Source: an uncultured Clostridia bacterium
Lineage (GTDB): Bacteria; Bacillota; Clostridia; Christensenellales; UBA1242
Assembly (NCBI GenBank): GCA_937992055.1
Contig: CALKLQ010000052.1
Span: 1-12,831 of the forward strand
DNA length: 12,831 nucleotides
Direction: 5' to 3'
The position numbers and the translations under genes are program-made. Below, one piece after another: positions 6,641 to 12,776 of the stretch (the stretch's first letter is position 1; each line of letters begins with the position of its first letter). The notes under the pieces are model-generated. The model saw only the letters and a list, made by a program, of their open reading frames with translations. It was not told where the DNA came from and ran no database searches.

Positions 6641-6766
6641 GTTGCCAAAAAATGCAGCGCTTTTATGCTCGCAATTTTTGCTTTCGCACCAGACGAAAAT
6701 TTTGGCGTGCAAAATTTTGTGCGAACTCTCGCGCGAAGAGATTGCTTCGAAGGAAATAGGATTTAA
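6641..6766. other. Intergenic DNA with inverted repeats, no gene seen
   Basis: TTCGCAC (6683-6689) and GTGCGAA (6719-6725) are inverted, and AAAATTTT occurs twice between them. GCGCGAAGAG and TTCGAAGG stretches add further short palindromes. The 62-codon plus-strand frame through this area runs over the terminator hairpin and repeat copy 2, has no ribosome site and is not called. The stretch looks like a dispersed intergenic repeat rather than coding DNA. Confidence 0.4.
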
Positions 6767-6827
6767 GCAAGTGCGGGGTATTAGTAAATAGCAAGTTAAG
6801 AAAAACGACGCAAGTAAACGCGGTAGC
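6767..6827. repeat. 61-bp direct repeat, copy 2
   Basis: Second copy, 233 bases after the first, differing only by C/G near position 10 and T/C near position 52. Identity stops abruptly after GCGGTAGC. Copy 1 continues with ACAACCGC, copy 2 with TGGCGTC. The abrupt end, 60 bases before the minus-strand cargo genes, could mark an insertion boundary of the right-hand block. Confidence 0.85.
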
Positions 6828-6886
6828 TGGCGTCAATGCTATCCAATTCTAACACCAAAATCTATATGGGTGCTGGTTGGGTGAAG

Positions 6887-7603
6887 TTAGTTTTTAGAAT
6901 TAATATATAATTTAAATTCTAAACAAGACCATGAAAATATAAAGAAATGCAAATCGTTTTCTTTTATAAAATCGATTTTTGCAAGTTTTCCATCACCATA
7001 TAAAAAAGGGTCATAGTTTTGTTTTTCATTTACTTCATATTTATAAAAATGATTTTTATTTCCATATCTTACATATTTAAAAACATTATATAAATTATCA
7101 TCTTTTAATAATGCTTTTAATAAGTAAATTTTTCTCTTATATTTTTTATGTAATAATTCGATTAAATATTCTGAAAATATTTTACATAAAAATCTGGATA
7201 CTATCGGGTTGTTTAACAGTGTTTCAATATTTGGTTTTTCTGAAATAAATTTTTCAGGTGGCTTTTTAATTGATTTTAAAATTACTTCAGCAGGAAGTCC
7301 AATAAAATAACTATTAGAATGTTTATCATAATCCAATGTGGTTTTATAACCTTCAAAAAGGATAGGAACATGTTTATATTTTCCCTTTTTGTTTGGTATT
7401 CTTTCCAAACCTCTTAATACGAGAATTGGTTTTAGTTCTAAAAATGGTTTTTCAATTTCCCTTGCAAAATAATTATTGCAATTATCACAAATAAGATTGG
7501 AACTAAGTGTATAAGATTTATTTCCTAAAGATTCAGGTATTATATGTTCAATTGATTTTGTATTACTTTTATTTAGCAATTTTTGACAATAAATGCATTT
7601 CAT
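6887..7603 (-). CDS. HNH_5-type endonuclease
   Basis: The 238-residue protein opens with a compact HNH nuclease module: CIYC zinc pair (Cys3, Cys6), SIEHIIPESLGNK (Glu19, His20 as the first H), and ICDNCNNYF (Cys39, Cys42, with Asn43/44 in the last position). This is the HNN form usual in the HNH_5 group. The remaining 180 residues have no domain I recognise and may bind the target or a partner. The start ATG overlaps the stop of the ASCH gene by one base (TAATG), a hallmark of translational coupling. HNH genes of this type are frequent in defence and mobile islands. The substrate (phage DNA, modified DNA or RNA) is not shown. Confidence 0.75.
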   Translation of the reverse strand: MKCIYCQKLLNKSNTKSIEHIIPESLGNKSYTLSSNLICDNCNNYFAREIEKPFLELKPILVLRGLERIPNKKGKYKHVPILFEGYKTTLDYDKHSNSYFIGLPAEVILKSIKKPPEKFISEKPNIETLLNNPIVSRFLCKIFSEYLIELLHKKYKRKIYLLKALLKDDNLYNVFKYVRYGNKNHFYKYEVNEKQNYDPFLYGDGKLAKIDFIKENDLHFFIFSWSCLEFKLYINSKN

Positions 7604-7977
7604 TATATACCTATATAAACAAATGATTGTGGTGCAAATTCAATTCCAAAATCCTTTAATGGCCTTGGATTTTTGTATTCGAGGATTTCTCCTAGTTCAT
7701 AGGCATAAGCAATTTCTCTATTTTTAAAATATTCATCAAAGAATTTTTTTGATATTCCTGAAAATTCTTTTGTTCTTTCCCATAAATTATTTGGGGTATC
7801 GCATAAAATACTTTTTATTTTTACTTTAGCTACAACCATTTTTGTAGGGAAAGTACAATATACTAATATTGCTTTTACATCTTTTTTTGCTACTTTTGTT
7901 CTATACTCAAATCGTTTAGTTTTATTTAATATTCTTTCAACATATTCTGGATTAATTGATAATAATATCTTTCTCAT
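7603..7977 (-). CDS. ASCH (PUA-like) domain protein, COG4933-like
   Basis: The 124-residue product consists of one ASCH/PUA-like domain: MRKILLSINPEYVERILNKT with the KRFEYR turn (22-26), then VKAILVYCTFPTKMVVAKVKI (a beta-barrel strand pair) and LWERTKEFSGISKKFFDEYF, ending in a typical final strand. Related proteins are annotated as predicted regulators with a PUA-like fold. ASCH domains are thought to bind RNA or modified nucleotides, and a few act as small ribonucleases or amidohydrolases. Its first 26 bases overlap the GNAT gene, and its stop overlaps the HNH gene. AGGTG 6 bases before the ATG is the likely ribosome site. Confidence 0.75.
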   Translation of the reverse strand: MRKILLSINPEYVERILNKTKRFEYRTKVAKKDVKAILVYCTFPTKMVVAKVKIKSILCDTPNNLWERTKEFSGISKKFFDEYFKNREIAYAYELGEILEYKNPRPLKDFGIEFAPQSFVYIGI

Positions 7978-9016
7978 TATCTACACCTACTTTTAATAAA
8001 TTGATAAATTGCTCTTTACTTAATATTAACTGATAAGGATGTCCATCATTCCAATAACCATTTTCTTTCAAATATTTCCAATTTATGTTATTTCCTTTTC
8101 CAAAATAACCATTATAAACCATTTCAATAATTATTATATTACTTTTATTTGCATAGATTTCGTCTAGTTCTTTTTGTTTATATACTGATTTATTTTTTAT
8201 AATATTAAGATATTCTTCTTTTGTTTTTAAATACCTGTTGTTCAATCTAATATTATGTATTTTTGTTATAGTACAATATGAAGTAATGACACTTTTATAT
8301 CCCGGATTTGCGCCAATGAATTTTCTATATATAAAGATTGGTTCTTTTTCCTTATAAGAAGTTGATGTAAAAGGCGTTGCAATGAAAATTTTTGATATCC
8401 CGTTAGAAACTGCCATGTCACCTTCAAATAATTCACTATTTTTTAGTTCAGAATAAGGGAATAAAGAATCATGATATTTATCTTCAACTGGCAAAATTCC
8501 AAAATTTTCTGTTGAAAAATCCAAGTAAGGGAACATTGTATATGGTGTGGATTTATCTATGTTTTTCTTAGATTTCATAAATAAATGTTCACCATTTTTA
8601 AACTCTCCAAAATCTTTAAAGCCAAATTTTAATAATAATGCTATTAATTGTTCTTGTTTTGGGAAAACTGTCACATATATTTCATCTTCCGGTCTTTTTT
8701 GCCAATGCCATAGGGCAATACCTATAGACCCTTCTCCAAGTCTTTGACTTCTAACATTTTCATTTAATTTTAAAGTGCAGATTTTTATTCTTGGTTTTTG
8801 TGGCAACAAGTTATCTTTAAGTTTAATTTCATCCTGTTCGTTATCTTTTAAAATTAATAATGCACGAATTCCATCAGCGTTTTGATTAACATAAACATCT
8901 CTATCTAAGTGATTATTATACCAATTAACAAAGCCCGGGTAATCATTTTTTAAGCTATCAAAGAATGGATCATTTATATCACATTCTCTAAATTTTTTAA
9001 TTTCAAATTTTTCCAT
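7952..9016 (-). CDS. GNAT-family acetyltransferase fused to a PUA/EVE-like domain
   Basis: Residues 1-150 look like a GNAT acyltransferase: DINDPFFDSLKNDYPGFVNWY, a beta strand GIRALLILKD, then KICTLKLNENVRSQRLGEG with the acetyl-CoA loop QRLGEG (91-96), and IYVTVF...LLLKFGFKDFG. Residues about 195-345 resemble a PUA/EVE-like barrel (EGDMAVSNGISKIFIATPF, IYRKFIGANPGYKSVIT). That assignment is weaker. Such a fusion suggests an enzyme that acylates a nucleic acid or a nucleic-acid-bound protein. It is the first gene of the three-gene minus operon with ASCH and HNH genes. The start is preceded by a weak AAGAGAGA site. Confidence 0.65.
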   Translation of the reverse strand: MEKFEIKKFRECDINDPFFDSLKNDYPGFVNWYNNHLDRDVYVNQNADGIRALLILKDNEQDEIKLKDNLLPQKPRIKICTLKLNENVRSQRLGEGSIGIALWHWQKRPEDEIYVTVFPKQEQLIALLLKFGFKDFGEFKNGEHLFMKSKKNIDKSTPYTMFPYLDFSTENFGILPVEDKYHDSLFPYSELKNSELFEGDMAVSNGISKIFIATPFTSTSYKEKEPIFIYRKFIGANPGYKSVITSYCTITKIHNIRLNNRYLKTKEEYLNIIKNKSVYKQKELDEIYANKSNIIIIEMVYNGYFGKGNNINWKYLKENGYWNDGHPYQLILSKEQFINLLKVGVDNEKDIIIN

Positions 9017-9033
9017 TTATTCTCTCTTAAATT

Positions 9034-9053
9034 TATAATGTAATTACATTATA
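9034..9053. promoter_or_regulatory. 20-bp perfect palindrome over the -10 box of the GNAT operon
   Basis: TATAATGTAATTACATTATA is fully self-complementary and contains the -10 hexamer of the minus-strand promoter as its first six bases. It lies 18 bases before the GNAT start codon. A dimeric repressor bound here would block the promoter directly. No obvious HTH repressor is encoded in the operon, so one of its products (the ASCH or GNAT-PUA protein) or an outside factor may bind. Confidence 0.6.
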
Positions 9054-9076
9054 CAAATTTTTCTGTAAAAAGTAAA
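9048..9076 (-). promoter_or_regulatory. Sigma-A-type promoter of the GNAT-ASCH-HNH operon
   Basis: On the minus strand, TTTACT (9076-9071), a 17-base spacer and TATAAT (9053-9048) match the vegetative consensus well. Transcription would begin about 25 bases before the GNAT ATG. Confidence 0.6.
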
Positions 9077-9087
9077 ATATTTATAAT

Positions 9088-9117
9088 AAAAAAGAAGAAC
9101 TATATTTCAAGTTCTTC
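9088..9117 (-). terminator. Terminator of the 78-residue gene
   Basis: On the minus strand GAAGAACT, an 8-base loop and AGTTCTTC (arms 9110-9117 and 9094-9101) are followed by six T. It separates the small gene from the GNAT promoter. Confidence 0.75.
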
Positions 9118-9129
9118 CTTTTGCGAATT

Positions 9130-9366
9130 CTATTGATTGTTTAGCAAGAGAGTATAAACTTCATTTGCTGTTAGGTTTGAAAAGTTGCCATAACTTTCTG
9201 CAAAGTTTTTTAAGTCAGTTGCAAACATTAAACTTATTCGTTTAAGTTGCTGATTAGACATACTTGCTGGACCTAATTTTAAAGTATTATCTTCAAAATT
9301 AAATTTGGCTGTGTTCTCTTGTAATTTTTCACAATCGACAAAACATTTTGTTTTGGTATCAGTCAT
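9130..9366 (-). CDS. 78-residue protein, function unknown
   Basis: No family is recognised. The protein is soluble and mostly helical: residues about 30-75 (LGPASMSNQQLKRISLMFAT, then a FAESYGNFSN turn and LTANEVYTLLLNN) form likely helices. It has its own terminator just downstream and a possible promoter upstream, so it is an independent unit between the GNAT operon and the restriction gene. No clear Shine-Dalgarno site precedes the ATG. Instead an 8-bp hairpin (9371-9390) ends 5 bases before it. It could be a small regulator or inhibitor, but nothing in the sequence proves this. Confidence 0.5.
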   Translation of the reverse strand: MTDTKTKCFVDCEKLQENTAKFNFEDNTLKLGPASMSNQQLKRISLMFATDLKNFAESYGNFSNLTANEVYTLLLNNQ

Positions 9367-9370
9367 AAGC

Positions 9371-9390
9371 TTTTATATTTTCATATAAAA
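9371..9390 (-). promoter_or_regulatory. Hairpin immediately upstream of the 78-residue gene start
   Basis: TTTTATAT-TTTC-ATATAAAA is a perfect 8-bp stem, 5 bases before the start codon on the minus strand and in the place where a ribosome site is expected. Confidence 0.45.
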
Positions 9391-9420
9391 ACTTGTTAGC
9401 AGTGATACCAATTTCAATCC

Positions 9421-9440
9421 AGACTTCAATTTTGAAGTCT
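9421..9440. promoter_or_regulatory. 9-bp inverted repeat in the leader of the 78-residue gene
   Basis: AGACTTCAA-TT-TTGAAGTCT is a near-perfect palindrome at the predicted transcript start of the small gene (minus-strand TATAAT at 9452-9447). The 2-base centre suits a protein-binding operator better than an RNA hairpin. Confidence 0.5.
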
Positions 9441-9446
9441 AAATTT

Positions 9447-9475
9447 ATTATAACATAAACAAGTAAAAATTACTA
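9447..9475 (-). promoter_or_regulatory. Possible promoter of the 78-residue gene
   Basis: A perfect TATAAT -10 box lies at 9452-9447 on the minus strand. With 17-base spacing the -35 would be TAGTAA (9475-9470), a weak match, so an activator or extended contacts may be needed. Confidence 0.35.
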
Positions 9476-9485
9476 TATTTTTAAC

Positions 9486-9510
9486 AAAAAACAAGTGGGT
9501 TTCACACTTG
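9486..9510 (-). terminator. Intrinsic terminator downstream of the restriction gene
   Basis: On the minus strand CAAGTG (9510-9505), a 7-base loop and CACTTG (9497-9492) are followed by six T. It would end the endonuclease transcript after it has passed through the structured element at 9521-9631. Confidence 0.65.
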
Positions 9511-9520
9511 GTTTAAGCTT

Positions 9521-9631
9521 TGGGGAATAGACTCAAAATCGACTCTTTTATATTTTTGGTGTGAGTCGCCGGAAAGCCCGATAAAATGGGGCTTTTGGGG
9601 GTTCAAAAATCGATTTTGAGCCAATTCCTTA
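9521..9631. other. Large branched inverted-repeat element, possible structured RNA or mobile palindrome
   Basis: The 19-base arms 9524-9542 and 9610-9628 (GGAATAGACTCAAAATCGA against TCGATTTTGAGCCAATTCC) pair at 17 of 19 positions. The stem can extend by G-T wobbles and a T-A pair to 9521/9631. Inside are two smaller stems: GACTC/GAGTC (9541-9545, 9563-9567) and AAAGCCC/GGGCTTT (9573-9579, 9589-9595). GACTC shares two bases with the outer arm. The whole resembles a three-way junction. It lies in the 3' untranslated part of the endonuclease gene, contains no coding frame, and is more GC-rich in the centre than its surroundings. No known riboswitch, integron attC or tRNA-like motif was recognised. 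Confidence 0.6.
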
Positions 9632-9653
9632 TCCTGCTCGATATTTTTTATTG

Positions 9654-10874
9654 CTATTTTAGTGCTTTCCAAACCAAATCTACAACTTTTTCATAGTCGT
9701 TTTCATCAAAATATGATTTACAAAATTGAAGAATGTTTGGTTTATGTTTAAATATCTTTCTAATGCAATTTTTCTGTGTTTCTTCATCTGCACTGCCACG
9801 ACCTAGAATTGCGTGACAAGCTGGACAAATCTTTGCAAGATTATCAATATCATCTAGCTCTTTGTTTTTGCCAAGAGAAATCATATGATGGATTTCAAAA
9901 TGGTATCTGCCAGTATTCCTTTCAATATGACTTCTATTTTTTATATCATAATCATCACAGCAACAAGCACAAATATCATCAGTTCCGTAACGTATAGCAT
10001 TTACAATTGAAGCGTCTCGTCTAAATTCGGATTGTGTATCATTTGCACCTATCAATTCTTTAAATTTGCTCATGTCATTGCTTGTTAATTTTTTACCAAA
10101 AACATTATGAGAGTAATAAGCTATGCGGTTTTCAAAAGTAGTGTTGTCGCTTTTTAATGGTTGTGGACAATCAAAATATGTAACATCACCATCTTTTCTA
10201 ATGTTTGTATAGTAAAAATTTTCTTTAAAGGCTGCAATTCTATATTCATTTATAAAGCCAATATTTTGTGCATACCAAAATACGTTATATCTTAATTGAG
10301 TTTCTCTTTCTTTTCCTTGTTGAAAATCTGGTTGAAATTCTCTAAAATTATAATTTACAACATGGACTGGAACATTTAAGTTGTCGATAAGTAATCTAAC
10401 TCTTTTTGTTTCTGCTTGGCTATTCTTAACATAATCCATGGAAAGTAAGTTTCTATTTCTGTCCAAACTTCCACGAAGTTCTGAAAATCCACGAATAAAC
10501 ATTTTCTTTGTTTCTGTTAAACCTGTTTCATATATAAAATCAGCATTTACAATCTTTCTATTTAATCTGTTGAAAAAGTTGTCCTTGGTTAAATTTAAAT
10601 CATTTTCTAAAGCAAAAACCATGTCTGTTTTAGGAAATTGTTTTGTTCCTTTTATCCAAAAAGAGAAAGGCTTACAAATATTATTTAATTGGCTTAAGAA
10701 ACTTATTTTTGAATTGTCGCATAATTCTTGATTATCATAAACCTTTGTCCAATTTCTATAAGCAGAATATGTGTAAATATAACCATTATCTTTTGTAAAT
10801 TCATATCTGCCATAAAATGCACCTAATAAAAAAGAAGGAATATCATTATTATTTAAAAATTCACTAACTTTCAT
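9654..10874 (-). CDS. HNH restriction endonuclease (partner of the fused methyltransferase)
   Basis: The 406-residue protein carries a C-terminal HNH module: CACC (302-305), EIHHMISLG (His329/330), DIDNLAKIC (Asn345), CPAC (350-353) and His354. The N-terminal 280 residues probably recognise DNA. Two segments there, SFLLGAFYGRYEF (14-26) and FIRGFSELRGSLD (126-138), look like degenerate LAGLIDADG motifs. The start is placed at ATG 10874, not the in-frame GTG at 10901, because GGGGGA (10883-10878) is its ribosome site. Divergent placement next to a modification methylase makes it the cutting subunit of a type II system. Known HNH enzymes such as HphI also pair with one C5 and one N6A methylase. 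Confidence 0.75.
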   Translation of the reverse strand: MKVSEFLNNNDIPSFLLGAFYGRYEFTKDNGYIYTYSAYRNWTKVYDNQELCDNSKISFLSQLNNICKPFSFWIKGTKQFPKTDMVFALENDLNLTKDNFFNRLNRKIVNADFIYETGLTETKKMFIRGFSELRGSLDRNRNLLSMDYVKNSQAETKRVRLLIDNLNVPVHVVNYNFREFQPDFQQGKERETQLRYNVFWYAQNIGFINEYRIAAFKENFYYTNIRKDGDVTYFDCPQPLKSDNTTFENRIAYYSHNVFGKKLTSNDMSKFKELIGANDTQSEFRRDASIVNAIRYGTDDICACCCDDYDIKNRSHIERNTGRYHFEIHHMISLGKNKELDDIDNLAKICPACHAILGRGSADEETQKNCIRKIFKHKPNILQFCKSYFDENDYEKVVDLVWKALK

Positions 10875-10905
10875 AAATCCCCCATATTTTCCAATTTTCA
10901 CTCAC

Positions 10906-10934
10906 ATAATATCAAATTTAGTTGTATTTTCCAA
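10906..10934 (-). promoter_or_regulatory. Promoter of the endonuclease gene
   Basis: Minus-strand TTGGAA (10934-10929), a 17-base spacer and TATTAT (10911-10906). It overlaps the -35 side of the plus-strand methylase promoter, so the two compete for polymerase. Confidence 0.5.
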
Positions 10935-10950
10935 TTTAATGTGATAATAT
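10922..10950 (+). promoter_or_regulatory. Promoter of the methyltransferase gene
   Basis: TTGTAT (10922-10927), 17-base spacer, TAATAT (10945-10950). The predicted start, near 10957, falls in the left arm of the inverted repeat at 10953-10985. Confidence 0.5.
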
Positions 10951-10952
10951 AT

Positions 10953-10985
10953 TTTGTGAGGTAAAAATATTTAGTCCCTCACAAA
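10953..10985 (+). promoter_or_regulatory. 9-bp inverted repeat at the methylase transcript start and ribosome site
   Basis: TTTGTGAGG (10953-10961) and CCTCACAAA (10977-10985) are perfectly complementary around a 15-base AT-rich loop. The right arm runs into the AAAGGAGA ribosome site (10983-10990). It can act as an operator for autoregulation or, in RNA, hide the ribosome site. Solitary methylases often repress their own promoter. Confidence 0.55.
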
Positions 10986-10995
10986 GGAGAAATGT

Positions 10996-12765
10996 ATGGA
11001 ATTTAGAGTTTTAGACTTGTTTTGTGGTGCTGGAGGCTTTTCTGCCGGTCTTGACCAAGTGAAAAATTTTAGCACACAAGTAGGTTTGGATTTTGATAAA
11101 TATGCAATAGAAACTTTTTCAAAAAATTTTCCAAATGCAATTTCTATTTGTGGGGATATTTTAGATGCAAATGTAAAAAAGAATGTTATTGAAAGTTCAA
11201 AAGCAAGAAAGGTAAATATGATTGTTGGTGGACCACCATGTCAAGGTTTTAGTTTAAAGGGAAAGAATTTGGGACTTGATGATAGCAGAAACTTTTTATT
11301 TAAAGAATATTTAAATATCGTCCAAGAATTACAACCAGATGTATTTATTATTGAAAATGTTAAAAATATATTAAATTCATCAAATCATTATTTTAGAGAT
11401 GAGATTTTAAAAGAAATTAAAGCACTTGGATATATAGTAAATTTTGGTGTGGTTAATGCTAAAAATTATGGAGTTCCACAAAGTCGAGAAAGAGCATTGT
11501 TTATTGCTTCTAAAACAAAGTTTATAAATTTCCCAAATCCTATTGAAAAAGGAACAACTGTTAGAGATGCAATTTCAGACTTGGCTTATCTTGAAAGCGG
11601 TGAAGGTCAAGTTATTTCTGATTACATTAACAAACCACAAAGCGAATATCAAAAGCAACTTCGAGGAAAATGTTTGCAATATCACAAAGCAAGTGAACAT
11701 TCAAAGGTTGCTATTGAAAAATTAAAAATGATACCAGCAGAATGTGGAAAAGAGTATTTGCCAAAAGAATTGTTGGGTAAGCAAAAGTTTTCTACAACTT
11801 GGTCAAGACTTGAATGGGATAATATTAGCCCAACAATAGATACTCGTTTTGACACACCATCAAATGGTAAGAACTCACATCCATTTTTAAATAGAGCGAT
11901 TACACCAAGAGAGGCAGCAAGAATACAAAGTTTTAATGACGATTTCTATTTCTATGGACCAAAGGTTGCAGTTTGCAAGCAAATTGGAAATGCTGTCCCA
12001 CCACTCCTTGCAAAAGCTATTGGGGAACAAATAGCAAACGAATTACAGAATGATATTGTTGAAGAAAAGAACTACAAATTGTATTTAGGTAATGCTTATA
12101 CAATTATTGATGAACTTATAAAAAATAATGTGAAAGTTAATCACATAATTACTGACCCCCCTTATAATATTTCGCATGAAAACAATTTCAATACCTTAAA
12201 ATGTCCTAGACAAGGTGTTGACTTTGGAGAATGGGACAAAAATTTTGATTTGTTTTCATGGATACCAAAATATGAGAAAATATTGGACAAAAATGGCTCA
12301 ATGATAATTTTCTGTTCTTATAGATATATAAGTTTTATTATCAAAACAATGGAAGAAAGCAATCTTGAAGTAAAAGATGTGTTGGTTTGGAAAAAATCAA
12401 ATCCAATGCCAAGGAACATTGAAAGAAGATATGTTCAAGATATGGAATTTGCTATTTGGGGTGTAAAAAAAGGTGCAAAATGGGTTTTTAACAAAGATAA
12501 GAAAAAACCATACATGCGTAGCATGTTTGAAACTAGCACAGTGTCTGGAAATGAGAGAACAAGTCACCCAACACAAAAAAGTTTACAACTTATGCAAGAC
12601 ATAATCAAAATACATACAAATGAAAATGATATTGTTATTGACCCATTTATGGGAAGTGGGACTACTGGTCTTGCTTGTTTAAACTTAAATAGAAGATTCA
12701 TTGGAATTGAATTAGATAAAAATTATTTTAACTTGTCAGTTGAAAGATTAAATAAAATATTTTAA
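10996..12765 (+). CDS. Fused C5-cytosine and beta-class N6-adenine/N4-cytosine DNA methyltransferase
   Basis: The 589-residue polypeptide contains two complete methyltransferases. Residues 1-350 are a C5-cytosine enzyme: motif I DLFCGAGG (7-14), motif IV GGPPCQGFS with catalytic Cys82, ENV (120-122), QSRER (162-166), a short target-recognition region (about 190-295), then TPREAARIQSF and GNAVPP (331-336). Residues 360-589 are a beta-class amino-methyltransferase, with catalytic DPPYN (387-391) before the cofactor motif DPFMGSGTTG (549-558) and a HPTQKSLQLM motif (524-533). All key residues are present, so both halves should be active. Two activities in one chain suit a non-palindromic target, with each half protecting one strand. 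The AAAGGAGA ribosome site fixes the start. Confidence 0.92.
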   Translation: MEFRVLDLFCGAGGFSAGLDQVKNFSTQVGLDFDKYAIETFSKNFPNAISICGDILDANVKKNVIESSKARKVNMIVGGPPCQGFSLKGKNLGLDDSRNFLFKEYLNIVQELQPDVFIIENVKNILNSSNHYFRDEILKEIKALGYIVNFGVVNAKNYGVPQSRERALFIASKTKFINFPNPIEKGTTVRDAISDLAYLESGEGQVISDYINKPQSEYQKQLRGKCLQYHKASEHSKVAIEKLKMIPAECGKEYLPKELLGKQKFSTTWSRLEWDNISPTIDTRFDTPSNGKNSHPFLNRAITPREAARIQSFNDDFYFYGPKVAVCKQIGNAVPPLLAKAIGEQIANELQNDIVEEKNYKLYLGNAYTIIDELIKNNVKVNHIITDPPYNISHENNFNTLKCPRQGVDFGEWDKNFDLFSWIPKYEKILDKNGSMIIFCSYRYISFIIKTMEESNLEVKDVLVWKKSNPMPRNIERRYVQDMEFAIWGVKKGAKWVFNKDKKKPYMRSMFETSTVSGNERTSHPTQKSLQLMQDIIKIHTNENDIVIDPFMGSGTTGLACLNLNRRFIGIELDKNYFNLSVERLNKIF

Positions 12766-12776
12766 AGGAGTAAACA

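Noticed and set aside
6603..6791. 62-codon plus-strand frame starting MNPKLSSFGLDFL
   Set aside because: It runs through a terminator hairpin, intergenic palindromes and repeat copy 2, with no ribosome site. It is more likely a chance frame in a repeat.
9521..9631. Integron attC site
   Set aside because: The size and palindromic shape would fit, but consensus core sites (GTTRRRY and RYYYAAC) are not found at the ends and no integron-type cassette array is present.
10875..10901. GTG at 10901 as start of the endonuclease gene
   Set aside because: It lacks a ribosome site and nearly overlaps the predicted -10 box at 10906-10911. ATG 10874 has GGGGGA at proper spacing.
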